Shown piece after piece: positions 44,125 through 56,539 of a stretch of DNA of 64,000 nucleotides; within the stretch, counting starts at the first letter, position 1; each line of letters opens with the position of its first letter. Both the position numbers and the translations under genes were made by a program. The stretch spans positions 2,825,001 to 2,889,000 of the forward strand of contig JAPFBL010001928.1 in assembly GCA_026182355.1 (NCBI GenBank). Reading direction: 5' to 3'. Origin of the DNA: Hermatobates lingyangjiaoensis (lineage: Eukaryota; Arthropoda; Insecta; Hemiptera; Hermatobatidae). The notes beneath the pieces were generated by a model. That model searched no databases and was not told where the DNA came from. It was given only the letters and a program-made list of their open reading frames with translations.

Positions 44125-44960
44125 AGAACATTTAGATTGTATTTTTTTATTCAAATATGATAGCCAATTTTTATTCTAAATTCTTATCTAGTCCTCTCTC
44201 ATTTTTCCTTTTGATGGTTTTACTGTATTTTTTATTTCATGATTGATTATATTTACCGGGAATATTTAGTTGTTTCTCTATAGTGTGATATCTATTATGA
44301 ATGGCTTTAAATTATGAGAAACGAAAAAAAATATTGAAAAATTAATAAAATATCTACTATTGGTTTGTTTCTTGTTATATAAATGTATTTTTACAGTAAC
44401 AAGTAATGCATGTTTGAAATCAATATCATATTCTTTCTCTATTTCTATTTTATATATTCATTATTTAGGGAGTCATTAATGGTGAATATTATTACTTATC
44501 AATTATACTATTATGGATGGAAGAGTGGAAAACAATTCGGATTAGATATAAAGGTTGGAGATAAGGGACTACATTTTTTTTTTTTTGTTACGCTGGACAT
44601 ATATGATGGTATATATGATTGTATAATATGCTGCTCTTCATACTTCATTCTAAACATTTGTTTTATGTACACGGTACCATGTTTAATAAAATCATGTTTG
44701 AAACTGATCGTTTTAGCAACTCTGAGGCATTCTAGCGGTTATTTATCGTACTAGGGCGATCACTTTTCGTATACGCTGCTATCTGTTGAAACAAGATTGA
44801 AACTTTAATATATCTGAAAATCCTGTTGTTCTTTCCATGAATTAACCTGAAAATTTCTTTCATAACAAAGTAATTAATAACTTATTAAGAATCTGAATGA
44901 AAATTATATAAAATGAGTGGAATCAATTCATTGTCTTCTGTTGAAGCTATCATCGCTTAC
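44125..44960. other. Unassigned AT-rich DNA
   Basis: The 114-codon frame 44410-44754 is Phe/Tyr/Ile-rich without a recognisable domain and is treated as chance. Confidence 0.45.
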
Positions 44961-44965
44961 AACTG

Positions 44966-45020
44966 TATTTCTTAACATGTGGTGTACACCCCATAGGTTT
45001 GTTTTTGAAGGGGCCAAATT
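44966..45020 (+). mobile_element. Possible hAT-like terminus
   Basis: TGTATTTCTTAACATGTGGT then GTACACCCCATAGG resembles hAT ends of the form CAGTG.TTCTTAACCTGTGG. No matching right end was found. Confidence 0.3.
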
Positions 45021-47035
45021 CATTATTCAGAGGAGTAATTTTAAATCAATTGATGGCTTTTTTTTAGTTTTCAGTAGTTACTAGCTCAAAATATTAGATG
45101 CATTTTTGATTTTTTTTCTTTCTTGTTTTCATGAACGGTTGGTTTCTTGAGTTACTTTTTTTATTAAGGTACCTATTTCCCTTTTTTAACTAAGCAAAGT
45201 TTATTTTCTAGACGGTAAGAACAGTAAAGAATCCCATGTGGGAGGTATTAGTATTTTAAACTAATGGCTGAGAGCATCGGTAAATAAAAGGTTGTGATAT
45301 TCATTATAGCGACTGGTGGACTGAGATGCGTACACTTGCGAACATGCTATACATAACACCCATGTGGATATGTAATATTTGCCAAACTAACTGTTCCACT
45401 GTTAGTTTCCAATTATTATTTCCAAAAAATTCAATATTTAAGGAAGTCACTTTGAGTCTTGTGAAATTAAAAAATAGCAAATAGTTTAATATACTCACAA
45501 AGTCGTAGTTTCCTTCCGGAAGAATGCAACAGCTATGAAATCACTTGGGCGTCTTTATCGGGATAGATACTTGATCGTGAGGAATTTGAAAAATGTGACG
45601 GTTGATGACCCTACCATGATATTGGCATGTGTCATAAGCGCAAGTCACCTATACTCACACATAAGAGGGTTAAACCCGCTGCTAAATAATTAGCTGACTT
45701 GATTCTGAGGCAGGGCTGGCAGCTGCAGTGACCAGGTACTCCTGCCAGAATCTTGTTAGGGACGTAGAACAGTAGTCTGCTAGAAGAGTGATTCTGATAA
45801 TCCAGCAGAAACACACTGCTACTCATAACGAGGAAGGTGAAGGCACATACACCAGGAATGCTTGAATAGTTAGCGTGATTGTGGATTGGCGTTTGTAGTT
45901 GAGCAGTTTAAACGGCAAAGTAGACTGAACGTTTTCAAGTGAGTATATCTCTATGTAGGCTAAATTATGGTGAACAATATACTAAAACTTAAGGTACACA
46001 TGGCACATTACAAGTCACTACTCAGGTCTCTGGTAACTTATCGTGCAGTTAACCACACCTACAGCAGGGACAAATAAGGAACCCTTCTTCTTCCATGTCA
46101 ATGTTAAGTCGGACTCTACTCTCCGACTTAATATAGTGACATATTAGGATGAAAGCTATTAAATTTAAACAAGATACTAGCATTCATAGTATTGTAGACA
46201 AGGATATTAAATGCGCTTAAGATCAGCAGAGTGCTATTGGAGGCTTGATACCATCTACTAGAAGCCTGGGCTTCAGAACCTCCCACAAAGGCAGCCAATT
46301 TCAGTTCCTAGTTTGTAAATGAGCGAATGAACTTTGATTGATTCATTCATCAGGTGTATATTGCAACGATTTCTTCTTTTCTTCAATGATTTCTCTTCAG
46401 TAGTCTTACATTATCATTCTCTTCAACCACCTGAAGAGACATGCTGGTTATTAATCCCACACAATGAAATCATTACCAATGTATAGGAATAGTGTCAACT
46501 CTTTACTAATCTTCTTGATCCATTTCCGATTCATATAAGCGATCTATAGGGTGTTAGGGCATTAAGATGTTGTTCGTCCTGCAGTCTGGTAGGTGATCTA
46601 AGAGGTTTCAGGAATCATCTGAGAAGGTCGCTGCTCAGTTTGATTACAACACTTTTAAAACACCTTATTTTTTTAAAATTAAATATTCATCTTGGCTTTG
46701 GTTTTTTTTTGGTACCCTTTTTCTGTAGTGATCTCTTTGTCTTTTAGTTAATTACTTTTATTTTGGTTTATAGCATTTCTCTGTTCTACTCGTTGTAAAA
46801 CACATGATCCTCTTATCCCAGCTGTCAAGCACAAGGTGAGTCTCCTCGATAGAGACTTGCAGATGTAGTAAAATTCCTCAAAAGTACTATTGTTTGTGAG
46901 TTTCACTGTGTGCCACTGGTTACATTTGAGTTCGTACATGAGATTGGTTTTTTCTGTGGATTCTCCTAGTTTGTGTTTATTTTGCATAAATACACTAGTG
47001 CCAGTTGCATTTCATATTCACTAGTTTCATACTAC
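45021..47035. other. Unassigned DNA
   Basis: Patches of balanced composition (45590-45900, 46020-46330) show no recognisable coding domain or repeat. Confidence 0.45.
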
Positions 47036-47039
47036 CTGT

Positions 47040-47820
47040 ACCTTGTAGCTGCCGAGGTCCAGCTAACTTATAATTTGCCCTTCTTAGATGTCTTGATCCG
47101 TAGGTTACCTAAAAAGTTGCAGTTTATCGTATATAGAAAACCTAATAATTCTATTCTTTCGATTTGAAACATTAAGAAACATCCAAGATGTTAAAATTTC
47201 TGTTTTTAGAAATATGTTATTGAGTGCATTAAGAATTTGCTCCCCTGAATTCCTTAACGATGAGATTAATAATATTAGGTAAATTACCTTATCATTAAAA
47301 TACCCCTCGTCTTATACAGACAGAACTTTAAAGGATGTTAAAAAAACCTTCTCCAATATTTCAGTAAAGCCCAATATTTCATTTTTAAATTGTATAGTTT
47401 TCCGTATCGTGAGTCATTAGACCTCTTCCTAGGCTGGCGTTTAAAACTTTATTTCAATATAATGTTTTCTAATCGTAATAATTTTGGCAGTCTGTTAAAA
47501 ATTCTGTGGAAAAATTGCTATAACATTTATATTAGTCAAACTGGTAAATCTTTGAAGATACGTGTAAAACAACACCAATACAACGTAAGTAGAAAAGAAA
47601 ATTAGCGCCTTATTCTTGCATATAAACTATGAAAATCGTCATATTGATTGGACCAGAGCTAAATTTATTACCTATAAAAAATCCATGTTGTTAGGAAATA
47701 TCGAATCCTCTCTGATTAAATTTAATTGATGAAATTTTATAAACATTAGTTACGATTTGTTCAAACTTGACTCAGCCTTAACGAGGGCAATAGCCTCTTC
47801 TAAGAGGGTTTACAGCTAGC
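47040..47820 (+). pseudogene. Penelope-like RT/GIY-YIG pseudogene, family 2 (copy b)
   Basis: LPFLDVLIRRLPKKLQF and VYRKPNNS (from about 47077) belong to the RT thumb of Penelope-like elements. Next come FRNMLLSALRICSPEFLN and EINNIR in the connector, then YISQTGKSLKIRVKQHQYN of the GIY-YIG domain (47520-47600) and IDWTRAKFITYKKSMLLG. Frames change several times and stops interrupt them. The YIG motif has become YIS. It extends further upstream than copy a (42712) but lacks the RT palm. Confidence 0.82.
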
Positions 47821-48112
47821 GGATAGTTTTTTTACTGTTTTGTACTGCACTTCTTTGTTTCTCCAAACATCCCTGCTTGGACTATTGTCCTTTCCTGTAC
47901 TTTACACCCTTTTAAAATATCACTCTTCCCTCCCACTCTTCTCAACCCCTCACCATGATGTTTATGCATCTTGTGTTTTAGTTGGGTTTCTGACTCTGAT
48001 GAAGACCGCTTGTTAAGGTTCAAAGATCTTAGTCTTTTTTCTCTATTTCTTATTGTGATTTAATCATTGATTGTTATTTGACGTGTTTAGGTGAAATCTT
48101 TATATATATATG
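47821..48112 (+). mobile_element. 3' region of PLE family 2 copy b
   Basis: Collinear with 43033-43320: the CTCTTCCCTCCCACTCTTCT tract, then CTGATGA (47996-48002), hairpin, a mutated CAAAGATC box, and a TTATTTGACGTGTTTAGGTG end, closing on a TA run at 48103. The hammerhead-like core is damaged (GAAA to CAAA). Confidence 0.7.
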
Positions 48113-48939
48113 GACTATATAAGAAATATAGTTTTATGTATGTATTATATAATATTATATAGTATTATAATGTTATATAATATATATAATATGTATGATA
48201 ATTATATTTCTTTAATTCAAAAAGTTTGGTGAAACTACTTTGGGTCAAATTGGAGACGCCATTGCAGTGAACGAAGAATTTGTGAAGACCCTTTCTTATT
48301 TTCAGAGCTGAATGTAATTAGACACCTGTTGTTAACTGGGTATTGTCCATCTCATCTTATGGTGCCCTCTGACGTAGAGAAGTGATTGAAATCTCTGCAA
48401 AAGCAGGCCTTAGATGTTTGTTTGTCGTATAATAGAAAATACAAAGTCTTCATGGTGGTAACGACGAATGTCACCTCCTTTCCCCCCCCCCCCCCCCCCT
48501 TCTTCCGAGTAATGCAATGCGTAAAGTTTCACTGATCTTCTTAAGTGACAACCCCACCGAAGTTTTAAAAATACTTAACAGCACTTGAAGCATTTCATAC
48601 ATTCAACCTGTTTTGATTTATTCATGTTCCTTGGCCCTTCAGCCACACACCATGATAAAGCAGAATAGGTTGATGTTTTTTAACGTGGAGCCCTTTCGCC
48701 ACGTCACGAGAACCAACCGTCCGCTCACTAATACACAACGAAACCACTACTAATACACTAATGATTCCACGACCTACATCAACGAAAGCTTTTAAGCTTT
48801 TGCCAGTTAGTCTCTAAAAAGGACTGAGGGTTACTTGATGATAGGATTCATCAAGGATTATAGGGGAAAGATTAAATTGGAAAATATAAGTAACAGTTAA
48901 ATAGTAAAAGTAACAGTTAAATTGATTAAATAGTAACAG
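48113..48939. other. Unassigned DNA
   Basis: TA-rich at 48115-48210; then mixed sequence with an 18-base poly-C at 48482-48499. No coding domain. Confidence 0.45.
48482..48499. repeat. Poly-C run
   Basis: Eighteen consecutive C residues after CCTCCTTT. Confidence 0.9.
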
Positions 48940-49510
48940 TTAATAGCGAGTTGAGAGATAGCAAAGATTAGGTAAGTTAGGGAAAGAGTCAGAGGTAGCA
49001 AGAAAAGGTGCAGGGAGAAAATAGGAGAAACATCCAGACGGTAACGCGCCGTACCTGGTTAGTCCGGCCCATGCCCACCACAAACCAGCCACAACAGTCC
49101 CTCCCGAATACATATGACCAATAGTCTCTAAGAGACTGATAGCTTCGCTGGGGCAGAAGAGAGTCTTAAAAAAGACAAGCACAAAGCCAGAAGAAGAAAA
49201 CATCACTCGGAACCAATCCCCTAGACCAGCGCGCGACTGCATGGGCTAGCCACCAGCGGACACCAGCCCAGACAGGGACCGAGGTAGCAGCTAAAGCCAC
49301 TGTTGTGCCCACAGCGAACGTTACATTTTATCTACAAGGGCGGACGGCCCCTTGACCATCGCGCAGACAGGCAGGCTTGCTACCCCCGGACGCCGGAGCA
49401 GGCAAGCACACCGCCCAGGTTGTGCCTTTCTTAGTTCAAGCCGTTATTTAGGCATGTTAAGCCCCCCCACCACGACAAGGTGAAGGCACGTCGGGGGGGT
49501 AGCAACCACA
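48940..49510. other. GC-richer block of unknown origin
   Basis: Clearly more GC-rich than its surroundings, with CGCGCC, GCGCGCGAC and CGGACGCCGG. Near the end, CCCCCCCACCACGAC and GTCGGGGGGGT (49460-49500) can form a hairpin. A 100-codon minus-strand frame (48940-49242) is Leu/Gly/Ser/Phe-rich without a recognised domain. The composition and hairpin suggest the untranslated part of a retroelement or a relic of a foreign insertion, but I cannot classify it. Confidence 0.45.
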
Positions 49511-51040
49511 TTCAACCACAGTAACTCTTGTAATGTCTGCGCACTTGTCATCCTTCCTTTGACATCGCATTTAATTTTACCTTTCTCTATTCTCTTTTGC
49601 TCATTGACGAAACTCAAACGATACTGTTTGTTCTAGAAAGTCGTTCATTCTGGTTTTAATGTTTATATTTCATGTATTCGACTAAACTAAAATAAAATGA
49701 TTACTTATTCTCATCTTATTTACTAATAATATTAATAGACATTTTTATGATGAATTAATGGCATAATTCTGTATTAATTATTTGTCTATGGTTAATACAA
49801 AATTTAACTATGCTGGTGACAGCAGTATAGATTCCCTTAGTTTGTTTCTAAGAGGAAAATGCAGAATGCGCCGTGTTTCCCTGCTTGGTGCTGCTATCTC
49901 TAGCATTACAAACACACTGAAATTTCTAATTCACAACAGTGTTTTTGTATTATAAAGTAGCAGGTTTTATAAAATCAAATTTACTACTATGCTTGTTTGT
50001 TTTTTTTTTAAAGGAATGAATATCACCATTTGTTTTAGGTTTGAAAACATATTAAAGTTTAAAAACTGTCCAAAATCTAGTCGCACAAAAATGTTTATTT
50101 CTTAAAATGAGTTTACAAGATTTTTTATTGATAATGAATGAACTAATTTTTATTTGAATGCTCATTTATATTGTATTATGATATTTATTTAATTATACAT
50201 TGTATATTTAATATAAATATATTCATTTCAATCATTTTTTCTGAAAGAAACTGTCATTTGGCACTATAATAATGGCCAAATGTTATCCAATTTCAGAATG
50301 TAAAAATATCTTGAGAAGTTAAATGATATATTATAAAGAAATGTGGAGCGACTTACACTCACCTTTATTATAAGAAAAACATAATATTGAACTATCAAAA
50401 TAATAAGGTAATCAAAATTGATAATAGGGTGTATGAAAAAATTTGTGGACATTCATAGGCCACACATCTTGATGTTTCATATTCTTGATTTACATGCTTG
50501 TTCAAACTGCATATTATTACTCAACTACATCCTGCAGGCTTGAGCAAATATTTCTGAGTCATATAGTGCTTGAATTATTTTAAAACCCCATTGTTCGGGA
50601 TTAATATTGAATCATGTGATACTATTTTTGCGTACTTTATGACAAAACGACTACTAATTGTAAGCCATTTTTCACGCAACTCAATAAACTTAAGATTCCT
50701 TATTAATTATTGTCTTAATGCAAATATTCATTCCATTATCTTACAATATTAAAAAAAAATGACTACACTAAAAATGGCAACTATGAAGTTATTAGAAAAA
50801 AAAACATTTTAATAATATACAACAATAATATTATTATTTTACCCTACAATAGTATACAACATACCTATCAGAAGGGCAAATTAACAACATCAGCTTCAAA
50901 AAGTTTCTTTAACCGTGTAGAAAAGTCTTTTAAGTTTTAAGAAATCACTCTGGGTTATATCTTTTTAGATTATAAGTGAAGCTGAGTGTTGGCTATTCCA
51001 GGTCTTTTTTATGCCATCAAGTTGAGTATTGCAACATTTT
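49511..51040. other. Unassigned AT-rich DNA
   Basis: No coding or repeat signal except a diverged family X-like end at 50970. Confidence 0.5.
50968..51010 (+). repeat. Family X right-end motif, diverged
   Basis: TTATAAGTGAAGCTGAGTGT then TGGCTATTCCAGGTCTTTTT matches the consensus with several substitutions. Confidence 0.5.
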
Positions 51041-51041
51041 G

Positions 51042-51241
51042 ACTATATATATATATATATATGGTTCAATATAGACAAAGAAATATAGAGAAATCAAAAG
51101 AACACACATACAGTCTCTAATTTTCTGTTTGAACCGTCTTCTTTTGTGTCAAAAGTGTGTTCTTTTGATTTCTCTATGTTTCTTTGTCTATATTGAACTA
51201 TATTTGTCCGTTTTGGATCGTATTTCCAACGAAAAAGTGTG

Positions 51242-51250
<9 letters not shown>
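51042..51250. mobile_element. Foldback of PLE-like ends between TA tracts
   Basis: Arms 51064-51107 and 51155-51198 are inverted copies (GTTCAATATAGACAAAGAAA and complement). The loop contains CAGTCTCTAATTTTCTGTTT, the inverse of the GAAAATTAGAGACTG block in the 29.8-kb foldback. The right flank TCCAACGAAAAAGTGTGTAT corresponds to the left flank there. (TA)n precedes the left arm, and (TA)n plus (GT)n follow the right flank. Confidence 0.8.

Positions 51251-51288
<38 letters not shown>
51251..51288. repeat. (GT)n microsatellite
   Basis: About 37 bases of GT directly after a TA run at the edge of the foldback. Confidence 0.97.
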
Positions 51289-51594
51289 TAAACTGGCAGT
51301 AGTCTTCATCTAAGCATATGTATGAGCATATGTATAAGTATAGCAGAGCAGATTCTGCATTCACGATTGTTCTTTTTTTCTAATCACTTTTCTATGCTGC
51401 AAAGGCAATGAAAATAATAAATTTCCCAGGGACATACTGGAGGCAATAACACAGTCCAATAACTGATAACATATATTAAGGACTAAACATAACTAAATTA
51501 TAGAAGAAAACTATATATATATATGTATATATTGTCAAATTGTCCTTGACCTCTTCATTTAACACAGTATTTGGTAAGTTTTTTTGAAATGAAT

Positions 51595-51665
51595 TTCCCT
51601 CTTTCCCCCCAAAATATTGATGTATTTATACTTCATCATCAGGGCTTGGAGTGAATATGGATTCT
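51595..51665 (-). mobile_element. Decayed PLE-like end
   Basis: On the minus strand AAGCCCTGATGATGAAGTAT, AAATACATCAATATTTTGG shows CTGATGA, a GTAT/ATAC hairpin and a degraded GAAAC box, in the same layout as 16725. Confidence 0.4.
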
Positions 51666-54600
51666 ATTTCTACTTTTGTTGCAATTTGTTGTAACTATGT
51701 GTTTTTCTTATCAACTAATAACACTACTTCTAACGAATTTTACAAACATTTTAAAATGTTTGTAAATACAGTAAAATGTGAATAAATTTTCTTGAACCTC
51801 AAGTAGACTTTTGTAATTATAAATTTCGGAAGGGCTAAACTTGTTGGTATGGAGTTAGTTGTGCCTCTTCGATATTAGACCTACTCAGAAACCTTATTTT
51901 GGTGCAGTCAGTAATTAAATACCTGAGAAATTCCAAAGCTCGAATAAAAACGATGTAAACACTCAATTACTGAGACGGATGGAGTAAAGATAAAATAAAA
52001 ACTACCTTTCACCTTAATTCTATGCAGATTTCAAAAAGGATTCATATAATTACTTTTCTCTGTCTCTCTCTATCTTTCTGTTACACGGCACTTTTTTTTT
52101 TTGGAATATAGACAAGTTAATTAAAAGTTTTCTCTTATCTTCTTGAAATATAGTTTGAATTTAATATTGCAAAACACAGTTGCAAGAAATCTTTCGTGCT
52201 TTTAACTACACTTCTTCTCAGTATAAACATTGCATGTTTTTGTTAATTATGTTATTATGTTTTATTAAAATATTTACACTGTTTTAAAAAGTACTATTAT
52301 TCAAACTGAAGTTAATCAATTTTTTCAAAACGATAAATTAAATGGAACTACAAAATTTAGTAGGCGTTATACTCTCATTACTCTATACTTTATATTCTCA
52401 TTAAAGGTTGTCCTTAAACATTTCGGCAGTCCAGAATGATTCATGATGAGTGAGTCATTGCGATGGATATTGCTGAGTTCAAGTTGAGGTGACTTGTGTC
52501 TATGAGCTCTCGTAAAGTTCAAGATAATTCATGATGAGTAGTCCATTGATATTGTGGTTTTATTTTTTGATCTTGTGTGCTTATCTTGTCTTAAGTAACT
52601 CACATCCATTAGAATTCGCGCAATCCAGTATAGTTTATGATAGGGCACGATATTGGAGAGTATGAATTGACATGTTCTTTATTTTGGGAGTAATGTTCCA
52701 GCCTTGGATTTCAAATGGTGATATTTTCAGATGGTTGTTTGTACAACAAATTGCCATTAAAAACTTGTAGCAATGAATGGATAACTTCATCTTGAATTTT
52801 ACATTTTATCGGTTTCATTTCGTATTTATGAAACAATATTCTGTAGGCTTATCAGCTTTTAATCAATAACGATTAAATATATAATTTTTTTTTTTGCTAT
52901 TTTCATATCTATTTGCTTGTTATTTTCAAGTCTACAACCGTAGAAAATAACATTTTAATGCTAAAATAGATACTTTGTACTAATCCCGAGGAGTGTACGT
53001 AATTGCTATGAAAATAAATAATTGACTTCAGATATAAGTATGCCGTCTGCATTATTACGTAAACTGTGGTCAATTGAAACTATTGCAATGATATACTGGA
53101 CCTAATTAGTAAATATGAACACCCAAATATAGACAGTCAGCGATTATAATAACTATCCCAATTACAAATAGAGGTGACTGGTCAAAAAGGACGTTCACAC
53201 CTTTTCTGACAACACAAGTCACGCTATTAGGAATTGATTTTAGATAATATTAATTGGAGACTTCAGGAAGGAAGGTCGGACTTCATTGCATTTCTCATTG
53301 CTGGTCCTCATCTTCCTACACTGCTCACACATAATAAACACAAAAAGCATTAATGTGGAACCATTTTTGAAATAAAATATTTTTATGCACACACATTGTC
53401 TTTATTGTTTTAAGGCAAAGTATACAAAATCTTGAGTGGTTCACACTCTACTATATACCATAAGTGTATACTACACTTACTATAAGTAAACGTATTGCAT
53501 TTGTAAAAAAATATGAAATATTCTTAATAGATTTTTCGCACCACAAGTTGACTCGAAAAATTTGCAAAAGAATGACACCCCCTCCCAATCTAACGGTTTA
53601 TGAGCAAGTGGTTATGATTTCAAACAGTATTCAAAAGTTTTTGTGATTATATTGCTACTAACTTTGGCTGATTATTTCATATGCTAGGTCTACATTAGAT
53701 TAGGCAAAGTTAATCAAAATATGCCGTAATTAATTTTGTTCAAGTAAATACACAGAATTGTTATTTTAATGGTATTATAATATTTATAAATGTTACTTGT
53801 AATAAATATTTATTATATTTGTAAAAAATGTTCAAAAGAAATACTAATAAATATTGTAATATTTATAAAATAGTTATTGTGATATTTATTAAAAAAAATA
53901 TTATAATATTTGTAAATAAATTGTGGTCAAACATCTCTTGGAGTGAACATAAGTCCTGAGGCAAGACTTGTTAATCGTCTTTATAAACTTGAGTTTTTGC
54001 AAAATGTTGTACTCCTGATGAAGAATCAACCAGGTAGTCTTTGATGGGTGCTAAATAACAATTAAGACCTTTCCGTTCCTTGAACAGCACGGAAGATGAA
54101 GACTGTTGTTTCCCAATTTATTCATGGAGATAGTTGAAACTTGAACTTAAAATGTTATTAATGACCAAAGGAAATGCTGTGAAACAAATTTATTGAGAAA
54201 AGTTTAGAAAGATCATGTATTTAATATGTTTATAGTATGAGCTGTCTTGTGATATTATAAAACGTTATATGTATTTGTTTTTAAGTTCAATGTTTTTGTA
54301 AAATGCTCAGCAAAATGAAGTTTGAACTAGGTAATTTGAGTAGTATAATCCAGAAAGAACAGTGATTTAAATTAGTTTTTCTTGAATTAATTTTCAATTA
54401 AAAGTTGTCTATTTGGAATTTTATGTGTTAAAAATTGATTTTTGTTTGTTGGCGTGTGTTGGTTTACTAAAGGCGTTTCACTGAGATTAGCAGCAGTGGA
54501 TTTTGTTTTATCTGCACGCTTGACATTCGGACTGTAATTTGAAATGAACCACGTTCAGTGGGAAACGTGAGTTCGAAAACCCCGAAGCAGAAACACTAAA

Positions 54601-55622
54601 GGCAAACGTGAGCTCTCTTCTGCCCCACTCTCTCGTGCTCTTTCACTCCCTCACTCTGTCGCTCCCGTCATTCTTCACTCCACACATGACTTTAAATGCC
54701 TATTAAATAGCAAATAACTAGTTCTATTAAAATTCAACCCTAAACCATAAAACTCTTTATTTATTGTTCTGTTGATATAGAACTAAAAGAGTTTTCATTA
54801 CTTAATAAAAGATTTAATGAAACCTACTCTTCCGATATCATTAAAAGACATCATTAAACAAAGATATATGATCGTTTGGGGCATTTCAAGTTTATTACTT
54901 CATTAGGAAATAAAGCAGAGGGAACTGAAGAAATAAAAGAAAATTATTTCTTAAGTACTTGATTTCAAATGATAATATGTTGATAACATGAAGAAATTGG
55001 AGCTAAAATAAAACTTAATTCTTGAAACAGTAACTGTACCCAAATATTTAGTAATCAAACATTTAGCAGATTTATAAACCACCAATGTTAATGATTTTGA
55101 AAACTTACAAGTCTTATTTAAAGGTGAAAGGTAACCAGAACAACAGAACGTGGAACTCAATCTTAAAGCTTGATTTTTAGTTTGTGTTTCTTTCGTTTTT
55201 GGTTCGTCTCTTTAGCTGAAGTAATGCCAATGTCAGTGGTACCGTCGACGAAGTAGAGGAGATCTTGCAAGCCTTCAAAATCATTTTGAAAAGTTGTTGG
55301 TTTGCACGTTTACCGAGATGGGGTATATGGGCGGCGTGTTTATGTTGGTATTGAAGATTAATGAAGTAATATAGGTCACATACTTGTGATAAAATAACCA
55401 TAACATTAAAATGAACACTAGATCACTAATAAGTTGTACTTTTCTTCATTAAAACTAAAGGGCGTGAAACCAATATGTTTCTTGTAATGAATCTTTCAGA
55501 AAATTAATCATTTTTCGAGCATTAACATATGTACAAATAGCTTTGCGAAACGTTACGGTGTGAAAAAGACACACTATTTATTATTGCAAAATGCTCTTGA
55601 TTCCAGTACGACAAAGGTTATT
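51666..55622. other. Unassigned AT-rich DNA
   Basis: AT-rich slippage at 53760-53930 (AATATTTATAAA permutations). A GC-balanced patch at 54540-54680 with CTCTC repeats and a minus-strand frame at 55177-55401 have no recognisable domain. CTGATGAAGAATCAACC at 54008 lacks the rest of a hammerhead core. Confidence 0.45.
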
Positions 55623-55881
55623 TGAGCCGTTTATTTTGAAAGTGGCCTAATTCCATTTTCCAAAAAAATTTAGCTAGCTATTTAAATAATTACATTTTTA
55701 CGTTATCTTTACCTTTTGCAGCAAATTGTACAAAATTTATTTAAAATTACTAAGTTTTTTTATAACAAAAATTAGCTAATAAATAAAATGACAATATTTT
55801 TAAATTTTGTAAAACGCAAACCCTTAAATATCTCGATTTTAACATAAATGGAATTAGGCCACTTTCAAAATAAGCGGCTCA
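55623..55881. mobile_element. 259-bp MITE with 38-bp terminal inverted repeats
   Basis: The left end TGAGCCGTTTATTTTGAAAG, TGGCCTAATTCCATTTT and the inverse at 55846-55881 differ at essentially one position. The interior is AT-rich and non-coding. The target duplication is unclear (TT on both sides at most), so the superfamily is not assigned. The high arm identity suggests recent activity or ongoing homogenisation. Confidence 0.82.
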
Positions 55882-56250
55882 TTGATAGTTTGGTTTTTTG
55901 TGTTTTTTTATCAACCGTCGATGTATTTGTTTTCACTACTTATGTCGTTAATAAATTTTTTTAGCCTTGAAAATGCAAACAATTTTTGGTGAAACGTCGG
56001 CGTATAAACAGGATTGTAATTTCTTTAAACCAAAAATCCTCAAGAAACCCATCTTTATACTTTAAAAATCAGTGGTTGAGAAGCTATATCAATATGAAGA
56101 TATAGTTATTTTTGTATCAAATGATTTCAGATTAGAGAATAGAGATCCTGAATTTGTTAATATTTATGAATTTAATATTAAAATTAATATGAATTTAATA
56201 TTAAATGAATGTTAATATGGAATTACCTATTTCTTAAAAACAAAAAAAAT
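55882..56250. other. Unassigned AT-rich DNA
   Basis: A short imperfect direct repeat of ATGAATTTAATATTAAA lies at 56165-56215. Otherwise nothing recognised. Confidence 0.45.
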
Positions 56251-56335
56251 GGGGCCAGGCTAGCGCAATGGCGTGGAATGGAAATGGCTTGCGATAATGA
56301 CCTCAAGGTCAATTTACCCATATTATTTAACGGTA
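56251..56335 (+). mobile_element. Possible tRNA-like SINE head
   Basis: GGCCAGGCTAGCGCAATGGC resembles the A-box head of the SINE at 19592 (GGCCAGGTTAGCGTAGTG). A weak B-box-like AAGGTCAATTT follows. The rest of the SINE is absent. Confidence 0.35.
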
Positions 56336-56539
56336 AGCAAAATGAGCTTTAATTTTTTAGCTTTAAATTTAAACCAAATTATTTAACTTTTCACTTATTT
56401 GTAATATGAGAGAGGGGTTTTAAAGTATATATCTGAACTCTTTTAGAAACAGTAAGAGGACACTACTTCATTTCATCTTATTCTTACATTACAGTTTGCT
56501 ATTGACATTCATTAGGTAATACAGACTGGTTTTTAATTC

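Noticed and set aside
44410..44754. 114-codon Phe/Tyr/Ile-rich frame
   Set aside because: AT-rich chance frame without domain resemblance.
48940..49242. 100-codon minus-strand frame in the GC-rich block
   Set aside because: No domain recognised; kept only as a description within the block.
54005..54050. CTGATGA box suggesting a hammerhead
   Set aside because: No stem II or GAAA box at the required position.
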